Shown: positions 1 to 9,302 of the stretch, one piece after another
Numbering within the stretch: position 1 is the first letter of the stretch
Layout: each line of letters begins with the position of its first letter
Source: Diphasiastrum complanatum
Lineage: Eukaryota; Streptophyta; Lycopodiopsida; Lycopodiales; Lycopodiaceae
Assembly: GCA_029204225.1 (NCBI GenBank)
Contig: CM055100.1
Location: forward strand, 29,592,649-29,656,648
Direction: 5' to 3'
DNA: 64,000 nucleotides
Program-made: the position numbers and the translations under genes
Notes under the pieces: generated by a model
Told to the model about the DNA's origin: nothing
Databases searched by the model: none
What the model saw: only the letters and a program-made list of their open reading frames with translations

Positions 1-222
1 TACAATAGTTCTAAGAGATTTATCTTCACTGCAAGTGATCAAGAATGTGAGATTGTAGGTGTTGGATCCATTCCTTTATGTTTAGGATCATTTAAAAAAG
101 TAGATCTAGACAATGTTCTTTATGTACCTTCAGTTACAAAGAACTTGTTGAGTGTAGGACAATTTATGGAGAGTGGATTAGATGTATATTTCAAGCATGG
201 ATCATGTATTATTGTTTTCTAG
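1..222 (+). pseudogene. Copia protease-downstream / gag-pre-integrase remnant
   Basis: Frame 1 is open from the window edge to a TAG at 220-222. It encodes the stretch that follows the aspartic protease in Ty1/Copia polyproteins: the ECEIVGVGSIPL segment, then DNVLYVPSVTKNLLSVGQ and ESGLDVYFKHGSC. These motifs are typical of plant Copia elements. The protease active site would lie to the left, outside the window. The reading frame stops exactly where a foreign LTR-end-like stretch begins, and the integrase that should follow is missing. The closest relative in this window is the Copia remnant at 43.7-45.5 kb, which carries ESGLDVHFKHG at the same place. Certain as Copia; the exact lineage is not determined. 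Confidence 0.85.
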
Positions 223-285
223 TAGGAACGATACTCGTTTATACTACAAATATCAATCATTTTGTTGTTGGTATGTCGTGACACT
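223..285 (+). repeat. LTR-3'-end-like segment replacing Copia integrase
   Basis: This stretch shares GGAACGATACTC, a short AT-rich spacer and TTGTTGGTAT..CG(T/A)GACA with 11608-11666, the right end of the LTR at 10.4-11.7 kb. It sits between two parts of one Copia reading frame from which the whole integrase is absent. I infer a fragment of an LTR left by insertion and deletion or by template switching. Confidence 0.5.
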
Positions 286-1328
286 TATAGGATATTTGAT
301 CCTATTACCAAGAAAGTTGTTGTAAGTAGAGATGTAGTTTTTGATGAATCTCCCCAAGCCAAAGGAAAGGTGACGTCCAATAATACTCAACTTGTCAAGG
401 ATCATGCTATGGCCGAGGAGGAGCTTCATGAAGATGAAGACCAAGTGGAACTTACTCAAAGTCCAAGGGTGCCAAGAAGATCAATAGGGACAAGGATTGA
501 GCCATCAAGGTTCACTTATAGTGACAAAGGGGAGCAAAGGGAAGATTCTCAACTATTCAACTCTTATACTTTCTTGACTACTATGCTTGAAGAACCAACT
601 AGTTTTGAGGAAGCAAATAAGTCTCAATATTGGAGGAAAGCTATGCAAGTAGAGTTTGTTGCACTAATGGAAAATCAAACTTGGAAGCTTGTTCATCTAC
701 CTTATGGAAAGAAGCCTCTTACTTGTAAATGGATATATAGATTGAAATATAATCAAGATGGTTCCATTCATAAGTATAAAGCTAGACTTGTAGCAAAAGG
801 TTTTTTGCAAGTCAAAGGCATAGATTATGATGAAACCTTTGCACCTGTTACAAAGCTTGTGACCATTAGATTAATCATATGTCTCGCTACTTCTTTCAAA
901 TGGGAGCTCTTCCAACTTGATGTGACAAATGCTTTCTTGAATGGATTCTTGGAAGATGAAATCTACATGTGCCAATCCGAGGGCTTCATCAAAGATGGAG
1001 AAGAAGACAAGGTGTGTTTCTTGAAGAAGAGTTTTTATGAACTCAAGCAAGCACCAAGAGCATGGTACTCTAGGTTGCATTCCTATCTTATTTCCATTAG
1101 ATTTGTTGTAAGTTCTTATGAACCATCATTGTACTACAAATGTAATGATGGGAAGATCGTTATCTTAGTTTTATATGTTGATGACATTATACTCACAGGA
1201 AATGATCTAGATGACATCAAAAATGTAAAAGTTTCCTTGTCTAGTGACTTTAGGATGGCAGATCTAGAACTTCTTAAAGTTATACTTGGAATAGAAGTCA
1301 CTAGAAGTAATGATTTTACTTTCTCACT
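275..1328 (+). pseudogene. Copia reverse transcriptase fragment
   Basis: The open frame runs through the Copia pre-RT motif FDPITKKVVVSRDVVFDE, then the RT domain: KPLTCKWIYRLKY, ARLVAKGF, YDETFAPVTKLVTIR, QLDVTNAFLNG, KSFYELKQAPRAWY and the catalytic YVDD at 1173-1184. RT copies the element RNA into cDNA in virus-like particles. The frame is intact through the RT core but is cut at about 1328, shortly after LKVILGIEV, so the RT C-terminus and RNase H are missing. It passes without a gap into an antisense Gypsy leader. The integrase upstream is deleted. This is a dead element, although the RT segment itself has no stop codon, which suggests moderate age. Confidence 0.92.
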
Positions 1329-2000
1329 GAGATGGAACTTCAGAAAACTCTGTGAGGGTTCTTGACCACTTGAACTGAAAATTCTAGTGTCTGCGAGGAT
1401 TCTTTGGAGTTTTCCCATCTTTTTTCCACTAGGCACTCTCACACTAGTACTTAGGCTCTGAACTAGCTCTCGCAAGCTTCTCTATGTCCTGGTCTAATTG
1501 AGATGGAACTTCAGAGAACTCTACGAGAGTTCTTATGGGAATCTGAATTTTTTTGGTTTTTTACAAGGTTTTTTTTGAATTTTTATGGTTTTTTCTCTGA
1601 TTTTTGCAATCTGCCTAGAACTAACTCTCGCAAGCTTCTATGCTGGTCTGGGACAGTACCTTGGAGCTACTTCCCGTCATGCAACGGTTAACTCCTACTG
1701 GTTTTGGAAAAAATAAAATCTGATGGGATTTTTGGCTCTTTTTCCTTCCAAAATGTAGATTGGTATATTTTTTGGGCTTTTTTCATGTTTTGGTTTGGAT
1801 GTCAAGCCCTTAGAGGCTGTTCAGACCTCCTCTACCCTCTCACACCTCCTCCACTAGCTGGGAATAGTCCAAGCACAAAAAAATACAGAAAACTAACTCT
1901 TCCTACTCCAAAATCCACCTAAAACTACTCTAAAAAGCAAGAATTAACTAAAATGGCAGCTATACTAGTTAGAGAGAACCTATCCCCAGCAACGGCACCA
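1329..2000 (-). mobile_element. Gypsy 5' leader with tRNA-Asp primer-binding site
   Basis: On the minus strand, positions 2000-1983 read TGGTGCCGTTGCTGGGGA. This matches the plant tRNA-Asp primer-binding site (TGGCGCCGTTGCCGGGGA) with two differences. The leader then runs leftward to about 1329 and is collinear with the leader at 16348-16690 on the plus strand (shared GGAGGAGGTGT, CCTCTAAGGGCTTGACA and CTCTCGCA blocks). A block starting GAGATGGAACTTCAGA is repeated at 1329 and 1501. No gag follows; the leader ends against the Copia RT. The tRNA-Asp primer suggests a Ty3/Gypsy element of the Athila/Tat type. Confidence 0.75.
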
Positions 2001-2001
2001 C

Positions 2002-2212
2002 TGTAGGGACGCAGATCTTTTGTAGTAGTAGCCCTCCCGCCTGTCAACAAGGGTTAGAACACTAGATAGGTGTCTAACTATGTAAAGATGCAACTTTTAG
2101 ATACTTCTCTACTTTTATACTAACTCTATCACCCTTAACACTACCCACCGCTAACTCTACTCCGCTAAACTAACATTTCACATGGTTTGAGTGAAGGGAA
2201 AGAGAAGAGTAG
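2002..2212 (-). mobile_element. Truncated Gypsy LTR (right part cut by TRIM)
   Basis: This region lies directly upstream of the primer-binding site on the minus strand. The LTR would end in CTACA plus one spacer base. Its terminal 50 bp align with the end of the LTR at 15486-16328 (AACCCTT.TTGA.AGG.GG.GGGCT). The region stops at the left end of the miniature element at 2213. Positions 2020-2027 and 2035-2046 read like the D-arm and anticodon arm of tRNA-Asp (see findings). Confidence 0.6.
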
Positions 2213-2433
2213 TATAGAAATTCGGTGGGCCTTCAACGAATACAAGTTAACCTTTCTGGTTTAAAGACTGCACCGTGAAGCAACTTAACCTTTCTGGTTT
2301 AGAGGTTGCACCAAAATCATGGAGCCTTTTTGCTTTTCGTGAGCCGCGTTCCTGGATCCTGTCCCCGGATGCCTAGCCACCCACAAATCCAAGTGCCCCC
2401 CCTTACCCGCAAAGGGGCTGGTACCAGGGGACA
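2213..2433 (-). repeat. TRIM left LTR (3' LTR)
   Basis: Direct copy of 2588-2771. It is 37 bp longer because the AACTTAACCTTTCTGGTTTA block is duplicated in tandem (about 2250-2312). Its outer end reads TATAG instead of TGTAG. Confidence 0.8.
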
Positions 2434-2587
2434 TTAAACACTTGGACATTTATCACTTATATCTACTTTGAACAAAGTCCCAATTCTACTTTTGAGATTT
2501 CTTTGAGCGTGGGATGTGGCACCACTTTGCCATTCCAATACTCCCTCTCAAAGTGGGGCATAGATCACGTTGTCTGCTCTGATACCA

Positions 2588-2771
2588 TGTAGGAATTCGG
2601 TGGGCCTTCAAGGAATACAACTTAACCTTTCTAGTTCAGAGGTTGCACCAAAATCATGGAGCCTTTTTCCCCTTCCATGAGCCACGTTCCAGGATCCCGT
2701 CCTCGGACGCCTAGCCGCCCACGAATCCAAGTGTTCTCCCTTACCCGCAAAGGGGGTGGTACCAGGGGACA
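2588..2771 (-). repeat. TRIM right LTR (5' LTR)
   Basis: 184 bp with TG...CA ends. The primer-binding site lies immediately to its left on the minus strand. Confidence 0.8.
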
Positions 2772-2821
2772 TGGGTACATTGTCTACAATGAGCTTATAT
2801 GTGGAATCTGTTATATTATCC

Positions 2822-3305
2822 ATTTGCTTATGGGATGAATGCACTCTTTTTGGTGCCTTTTCAAGATATCAACAGATAGGTAAGCTGCTTCTCTGCTGAT
2901 ACTACATTTTTTGCTCCAGAATTGTGTCATGAAAGAAACAGATCTTTCATCTTTTTGATAAAGGAAGTGAGATCTTTGCCATCCCATTGCAGATTTGTCA
3001 GCTGATCTTCGAGTAGCATGATCTGACTACATGATTTTGTCTGAAATCTTGTGATTAAAGTATCCCACATCTCTTTTGCTTTAGAGATTGTAGCCAGGTC
3101 AAGAGTTAGGCTATCCTCGATGGATGGTGATAACACGGCTACTCCCTTGTCATTATTTTCCCTCCATTCACGTAGCTCCTTGTCTGTTGTTGTAGGCATC
3201 TCCTCGGTGCCATCTACCCAAGGAAATAATCCTTCTCCCTTTATTATAAGCGAGGTCTTAACCTTCCATGCTAGGAAGTTAGATCTGATGAGTTGAGGAT
3301 TGTAC
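2822..3305 (-). pseudogene. Copia gag N-terminal fragment
   Basis: The minus strand encodes the start of a Copia Gag: SNFLAWKVKTSLI, then WVDGTEEMPTTTDKELREW, KAKEMWDTLITRFQ and LEDQLTNLQWDG. This corresponds to the retrotrans_gag/UBN2 family. Gag forms the particle shell. The frame has a stop at about 2925 and ends near the miniature element. The same Gag family recurs at 48.23-48.49 kb. Together with the primer-binding site at 3470-3481 and the LTR at 3483-4054 it forms the 5' end of one element in minus orientation. Confidence 0.8.
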
Positions 3306-3469
3306 AGATCTTTGATTATATACTGATTATTGAAGCCATTGCTGCAAATTGTGTTCTCACTTGTTAATGGTTCTTTGTCTTGAATGCTTAACCTCTTGGA
3401 TCTAATAGCCTTGTGGCTATGTTAGACTATGACTGAAGGAAGTTGTGGAAATTCAGAAATGTCAAAAAC

Positions 3470-4064
3470 GCACTAATACCACTGATGCAAAAACAAATTA
3501 ATCGCAAACTAAATGAATTCGGATATGATTGTTGGTCACTGCCTGCTACATCATTCCTACAGTCCTCCAAAAAGTAGACAGACACTGTTGACCTACGTTA
3601 TGAATTAATACAACATTCAACAAAATTGAACCAATGTGCGGAATAGATAAAAAAACAAGTGAATGAGATACACGAGTAATAGCAGACAATAATGCATTCA
3701 AGATCAGACAAAATTCAGAATAATATGTGTGTAATAGCTACAATATCATCTATTGATCATCTTTGTTTCAAGCACTGTGTGACATACCCACACAGCGCAT
3801 TGGCATGAGAGAAGCGACATTCTCCTACGAATAATGTCTCGCTTACTAGCGGACTTCTTGGATCTCTGTTGATCCTACTACAAAATTGTCACGCTCACAA
3901 GCGAATTGTATTCTATATATTGTCTATCTGCTATTGTATGTATTTTATACATCTAGTAGTTGCATACATTCAGAGTAGCATCTCTGATTAGATAGATTAA
4001 ACAATCTATAACTAATCATGGATTACAAGAGTGAAGGGTTAGGCATGTCCTAACACTCTTTTGC
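3470..4064 (-). mobile_element. Copia LTR with primer site and polypurine tract
   Basis: The LTR is about 3483-4054 on the minus strand and begins TGTTAGGACATGCC. A purine-rich tract (minus-strand GCAAAAGAG, 4055-4064) lies just before it. A degenerate tRNA-Met site (TGGTATTAGTGC, 10 of 12 matching, 3481-3470) follows it. A TATA-like ATATATAGAA lies at about 3910-3920. RNase H of one copy lies upstream and gag of a copy lies downstream, so this single LTR joins two element interiors (interior-LTR-interior). That is the expected product of recombination between elements. Confidence 0.65.
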
Positions 4065-4179
4065 TGACATCATCATATCAGATCAGGGGTTTTGTACTTT
4101 ATGGTACTTGTATAATCTTCCTGATCCTTTGGAGTGTGAAGATCAAAAAGTGTCACGAAGATTTTCATGTCGCTTCGAG

Positions 4180-4746
4180 TCATTTGACTTTCTCCTGTTG
4201 TGTCACGAACATTTTTCTTTTGCGAATATTTCGTGTCTGTGTCTTTTTTTCAGGATGTTCGCGAACATTTTTGCTTCGTGTCTTTTCGTAATGTTCACGA
4301 ACATTTTTACTTCGTGTCTTTTCGCCAGGTTGGGAGTTGAAAGCTAGCAAAGCTTTGGTAATAGAAACATTTTGTTTCTTCAGCTCCCTCTCAAAGCATG
4401 GTAGTTTGATGACTCGAAGACTGCTCCTATGTTTTTCAAACAGACCCGTGTCTAAGGCCTTTGTGAAAATGTCAGCAACCATCTCCTTCGTTCCAATGAA
4501 AGTAGTCTGCAAAATCTTCTTCCCGATCAAATCCCTTATCAAGTGGTACTTGATTGCGATGTGTTTCGTCCTTGAGTGAAACACATGATCCTTTGTCAGA
4601 TGTATTGCAAATGTATTGTCCATCTGCAAAATCAGAGGTTCATTCCTCATTTCGCCCAGTTCGTCAAGGAACTGTTTAAGCCAAATGATTTCATTGGCCA
4701 TCTTTGTTGCTGCTACGTACTCTGCTTTGCAGGATGACTGAGCCAC
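4180..4746 (-). pseudogene. Copia RNase H fragment
   Basis: The open frame contains the Copia RNase H C-terminal motifs: SCKAEYVAATKMANEIIWLKQ, QMDNTFAIHLTKDHVFHSRTKHI, YHLIRDLI and KEMVADIFTKAL. RNase H removes the RNA strand during reverse transcription. The domain ends near 4400; the rest of the frame is repetitive (RSKNVREH twice). It follows the RT C-terminus at 4753-5271 after one in-frame stop at 4747-4749. Confidence 0.85.
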
Positions 4747-4752
4747 AATGGT

Positions 4753-5271
4753 CTATTTCTTGCTAACCCAGAGAATTGCTCCTCCTAACACGATGGTGCA
4801 TCCTCCTGAGACACTTTTGCAGTCATCCTTGAGAGATGCCCAGCTAGCATCACTGTAGAAAACCATCTGGAACCTTGCATCATGAGAATAACACAAACCA
4901 AAATTCTTCGTTAATTGAAAGTTTTGCAAAATTCGTTTCGCAATCTTCCAATGAGTTGAGCCTAGATTCATACAGAATTGGCTCATCCTGAACATGGCAT
5001 AAGCAATGTTAGGACGTGTGTTATCTACAAGGTACATTAGTGATCTGATCAACTTCCTGTATGGTGTATGCTGCATCAATTCTCTTTCTTCTTCGGTCTT
5101 CGAACAATCTTTATTCGTTGGGACTGTTCCTACAAGCATTGGAGTATTTGCTCCTTTGCAATTCAACATTCCGAAATCTTCTAAGATTTTATAGGTTTGT
5201 GGTTCTCCATTGAATCCACAAAAATCTTCTGATGTAGAAGCTGAGCTTCTTGGCACAAATCTTGTTGACAC
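4753..5271 (-). pseudogene. Copia RT C-terminus / RNase H start
   Basis: The frame encodes LNCKGANTPML, PYRKLIRSLMYLVDNTRPNI, GSTHWKIAKRILQ and the RNase H start YSDASWASLKDDCKSVSGG with its catalytic-type Asp. The RT core with the YVDD motif is deleted between this segment and the integrase at 5294. The family is the same as the plus-strand copy at 6.06-8.24 kb. Confidence 0.85.
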
Positions 5272-5293
5272 TCTTCGCTCTCTTGTTGATCTT

Positions 5294-6044
5294 CTAGGAG
5301 ATCCTTCTTGCCTTTATCTGATCTGCTACGTCCGGAACCATTTTGGTATACAGGTATTGTAGCAGTAGGCTAGCTTGCAAACCACTCTTTGTTTGATTTG
5401 TCGAATGAGGTGTGACTCGAACATCTTTGTCTGAGTGTTCATCCTCTGCTCCCTCTGTCACAGTTGGTACATCATAGTATTGTCTTCCAAGGACTTCATA
5501 ATTGACAGGATCATTGTTGGCCATCGTTATGCTCTCATCAAATTTGATGTCTCTGACTGTCTTCATTGTGTTTGTCTCTAGCATATAGACTCTGTAGTAT
5601 GATGAATGATTGTCATATCCTACAAGATATCCTTGTTTTGCTTTCTCATTAAGCTTCTTTTGAAGCTTGTCAAGAATATGTGCATATGCTGCATAGCCAA
5701 AGATTCGAATATGAGTCAGATTGGGTTTTCTACCCCACCATAATTCATGTGGTGTTGTATGCGGAACGCCATATTTTCTTGTCCTGTTCTGAATGTAAGC
5801 AGTTGTAGCTACTACTTCAGCCCACAACACCATTGGAGCCTTTGAATAGGCCATCATGCACCTAGCAGTTTCCATTAGAGTCCTATTCTTTCTTTCTGCA
5901 ACACCGTTGTGCTGCGGTGTATAAGATGCAGTCCTTCTGTGAATGATTCCACGATCATTGCAGAAATCAGTGAATTGGTTTGAGATGTAGTCTCCACTCT
6001 AATCTGTTCTTATCTGCTTCACCTTACTTCCTGTGCATCTTTCT
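5294..6044 (-). pseudogene. Copia integrase C-terminal half
   Basis: The minus strand encodes the second half of a Copia integrase core: QIRTD, SGDYISNQFTDF, YTPQHNGVAERKNRTLMETAR, AYIQNRT, HELWWGRKPNLTHIRIFG and YLVGYDNHSSYYRVY, followed by the pre-RT linker. Integrase inserts the cDNA. There is an in-frame stop near 6001. The upstream half is absent because the sequence turns round at a hairpin (6045-6073) into a plus-strand copy of the same family. Confidence 0.88.
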
Positions 6045-6073
6045 GTCCAATTCACATACTCTGTGAATTGGAC
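6045..6073. repeat. 11-bp perfect inverted repeat at head-to-head junction
   Basis: GTCCAATTCAC (6045-6055) and GTGAATTGGAC (6063-6073) flank a 7-base loop. The minus-strand integrase ends on one side and the plus-strand copy starts on the other, so the hairpin marks the inversion point. Confidence 0.85.
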
Positions 6074-7124
6074 CCACAGAACCCACATGAACCCACTGGC
6101 ACTATACAAAGTGAGCCAGTCCAACGCATTCATAGGGGTGAACATCAAGGACGCAAACCTGACACCCTGTGACGCATGCAACAAAGAGAAGATGTCACAT
6201 ACACCTTTCACTAAGAATTCTTTCAAAGCGACGGAACTTTTGGAGCTGATACACTCAGACATCTGCGGACCCTTTGATGTACTATATCTGTCGGGGGATC
6301 AAGATATTATATCACCTTTATTGATGATTACAGCAAACTTGTCGTTGTCTACTTCATCCACAACAAATCTGAATCTCTTGATAAGTTTACTAAATATGTA
6401 AACTGGGCTGAGAAGTGGACCGAAAGAAAATTCAAGCAGATCAGGACTGACAAGGGAGGAGAATACATCTCCAACCAATTTACCAACTTCTATAAGAGTC
6501 AAGCAGATCGAGACTGACAAGAGAGGAGAATACATCTCCAACCGATTTACCAACTTCTGTAAAAGTCGAGGCATTCTCCACAGAAAGATAGCAGCCTACA
6601 CACCACAGCATAATGGTGTAGCAAAGAGGAAGAAAACTCTCATGGAAGCTATAAGATCTATGATGGCCTACTCGAAGGCATCAAGATCACTATGGGATGA
6701 GGTAGTAGCTATAGCTGCCTACCTACAGAATAGGACATGCAAATCAAGTGTTGCTCACACTACCCCACATGAGGTATGGTGGAGAAGCAAGCCCAATCTA
6801 GCTCATGTTCGGATCTTCGGATGTATAGCATACGCACACATACCAAACAAGAAGAGGAAGAAGCTGGATGAAAAGGTGGAGCAAGGATTCTTGATTGGAT
6901 ATACAGTCTACAGAGTGTACATGCTTGAAACCAATGAAGTGAAGACTGTCAGAGATGTCAAATTTGACAAGACAAGAATGATGGCTGAAAAAGATCCAAT
7001 CAGCTATGAAGCTCTCAGTAGACAGTACTATGACCTGCCCACATCAACAGAGGGAGCAGACCTTGAGCATCCAGATGAAGATACTCAAATTTTAGCTGAA
7101 CTGAATGATAGTTCAGACGACTAG
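6063..7124 (+). pseudogene. Copia gag-pre-integrase and integrase, frameshifted
   Basis: Frames in order: GVNIKDANLTPCDACNKEKM (end of gag-pre-integrase), the zinc-binding/integrase start LLELIHSDICGPF, then, after frame changes near 6300 and 6400, YTPQHNGVAKRK, AYLQNRTCKS, HEVWWRSKPNLAHVRIFG and the linker ending VRDVKFDK. A 67-bp tandem duplication (6433-6499 and 6500-6566) covers the DKGGEYISNQF motif and shifts the frame. The sequence is the same family as the minus-strand copy it abuts. Confidence 0.88.
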
Positions 7125-7272
7125 CAGACCGACATATCAGAAGTACCCATTACACTGGCAATACACTGAGGTCCCGTAGTTAGCAGGCAAGACAAAGGCA
7201 AAGTAGTTGTTGAGTCTGTATTATCTCCAAGGAGATCTATAAGACAAAGAAGGGCACCAGTCAGATATATAC

Positions 7273-8236
7273 TTGACAACTCATCTTTTGGCCATCAACT
7301 GTCCAGACAAGGACAAGTGGATCAAGGCCATGGAAGATGAAATGGGCTCCATGAAGCAAAACAAGGTACGGACTCTCGAGCCACTACTAGCCAACAAAAA
7401 GACTGTCAAATGTAAGTGGGTCTACAAGCACAAGTATGGACCAAATGGCAATGTACTGAGATACAAAGCCAGGCTAGTTGCAAAGGGATTCTCACAAAGG
7501 TATGGCATCGATTATACAGAGACATTCTCTCTTGTTGTGAAGCACACATCTGTACGCATATTATTTGCATACGTGGCTACCTATGATCTGAGGATCCACA
7601 TTGTAGACGAGAAGACAGCCTTCTTGCATGGGGAGCTGAAAGAGGAGGTCTACTTGGACCCAGGTTTTACTTGTGAGTTACTTGTTGACTATGCTTGCAA
7701 AATGCATAGAAGCATCTATGGACTGAAACAATCCACCAAGCAGTGGTACAAGAAGAAGGATCACACATTGAGATCCTTAGGCTTCCAACCTTTAATGGCT
7801 AATTTCAACATTTTTGTGAGAGTCATAAGTGGAAAGATCATCATAGTCAGTGTCTATGTAGATGACACTCTGATCATGTCACGGAGCGACGACCTGATTG
7901 AGTAGGTGAAGGTAGATATTTCAAAACACTCGAAATTTCAGACCTAGGAAAAGCAAAATGCTACATGGGTTTACAGATTGATAGAGATCTTCAGGCTGGG
8001 AGATTGTATCTACACCAATCAAGATACATTCAGAAGATCATTGATGATTTCGACATGACAGATTGTAAGGGAGTAAATACTCCAATGGTTCCTGGCACAG
8101 TGCTAACAAATGAAGACTATCCCAGAGATGAAGCTGAATGGAAAGCAATGGAACATAAGCCTTACAGAAGGCTTATTGGTTCTTTGATGTACTTGGTAGA
8201 CAATACGTGACCAGACATTGCTTACGTAGTGTTCAA
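7273..8236 (+). pseudogene. Copia reverse transcriptase fragment
   Basis: The open frame to 7905 carries VKCKWVYKHKYGPNG, ARLVAKGFSQRYGIDYTETFS, KTAFLHGELKEEVY, SIYGLKQSTKQWY and the catalytic YVDD (VSVYVDDTLIMSRSDD). A frameshift and stop follow at about 7903. The frame resumes as MGLQIDRD, DFDMTDCKGVNTPM and PYRRLIGSLMYLVDNT, then ends around 8236 inside the PDIAY motif. Typical KQAPRQWY is changed to KQSTKQWY. RNase H is missing; an LTR in the opposite orientation follows. Confidence 0.9.
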
Positions 8237-8253
8237 GTTGTTTGCACATGCTA

Positions 8254-8790
8254 GCTATGATGCCACTGATGAAATCTAAAATTGCGAGGATTCTGATGAA
8301 GCTCAGATGGAGCCGATCTATCGGATATGGCTACTGCCTCAACCCGCGATCAATCATCCTCCGACCAGTAGACAACTGCTGCTAATCTAACTATAAGTTT
8401 ATGAACATCAGATAATGTCTTAATGACAACGAAAATATATCTACTAATAAAATTGACCAAGCATCACAGCATTCACAGATTACACATTGAGCAGAAAAGA
8501 TATACGCGTCTATATTATCAGAAACGAGTGTTCATGAAAAATTCTTTCTTGAGCGCTATCTGTTTCCCAGATCAGCGCGTCGATGTGAGAGAGATGTTTT
8601 CTTCCCACAACAAAAACTAACTATTGCTAGATCTATGTTTCTTCCTTGATACGCACCTCACTAAGTGCTGCGTTCAAGAAAATCTGTATGTTCTGTATAT
8701 CCTGTCTGTATCCTTTGTTGATCCTTTATGTGATCAATCTAGGGATTTGATTAAATTAAATGATCTAATCAAAACAAATGCATTAGTCTT
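8254..8790 (-). mobile_element. Decayed Copia LTR, minus orientation
   Basis: Minus-strand TGGCATCATAGC at 8265-8254 matches the tRNA-Met primer site at 10 of 12 positions. The sequence from about 8267 begins TGATG like the LTR at 3483 and shares GATTCTGATGAAGCT..ATGGAG blocks with 48.59-48.65 kb. The right border is not clear (8790-8856). Confidence 0.45.
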
Positions 8791-9302
8791 AAAACAAAAT
8801 TGATTCTAGTTTTCTGTCATTGTCCTCCGTGAATTAGCCGCCTTCTGTCCATTACACCCTACCTTCACGCTGCAGACCTTCACATTTTGCCAAAAGACAC
8901 TTTTGCTACTTTAAGGGCAAGTGTATCTTTTCAAGGGCAGGTGTTGCCTTTTTAAGGGTAGGTGCCGCTTTTTTTCGAAAGGCAAAAAAGCTGACTTTAG
9001 AACAGAAAACAATTCTAAGGACAATGTCACTTTTTTGAGGGCAAGTGTCGCTGTTTCCCAAAAGGTGAAAAAGCTGACAGTAGTCCTATAACTTCTCCTA
9101 GGCATTTTGGTGACAGTCGCCTTTTTTGCAAAAATGCAAAAAATGCGACAATGTTGGGAAAAGTTGCTAGAGTGATTTTCTAAGTGTTTTAGACCTAGGG
9201 ATGAATTTTTTTGATGATCCAAAAATGCGAACTGTGCAATAAAACAGTTCAAAAATGCAGACTGTGCGAAATATAGTTAAAAATGCACAGTCGAGACATT
9301 TC
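8791..9302. other. Spacer with short minisatellite
   Basis: I see no gene. Three to four degenerate copies of a unit of about 24 bp (TTTAAGGGCAAGTGT..CTTTT) lie at 8911-8975, with another TTGAGGGCAAGTGTCGCT at 9034-9052. Confidence 0.5.

Larger units (their letters stand above)
2213..2771 (-). mobile_element. TRIM-type miniature LTR retrotransposon
   Basis: Two direct repeats (2213-2433 and 2588-2771) flank a 154-bp interior. The right repeat begins TG and ends CA. On the minus strand, TGGTATCAGAGC at 2587-2576 directly follows the right repeat and is a perfect initiator tRNA-Met primer-binding site. This makes the right repeat the 5' LTR. There is no coding capacity. The total of 559 bp, LTRs of about 200 bp and a noncoding interior match terminal-repeat retrotransposons in miniature; the short LTRs beginning TGTCCCCTGGTACC resemble SMART-type elements. 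I see no polypurine tract at the left LTR and no matching target-site duplication, so the left side may be rearranged. Movement would need enzymes from another element. Confidence 0.8.

Noticed and set aside
1503-1922. Two short plus-strand open frames in the 1.5-1.9 kb region
   Set aside because: They lie antisense to a Gypsy leader that is conserved in a second copy at 16.4 kb, and have no recognisable domain.
2018-2048. A tRNA-Asp gene or tRNA-derived SINE
   Set aside because: Only anticodon-arm and D-arm words plus the primer site match, and they are in permuted order (3' end before 5' half). No cloverleaf can be formed.
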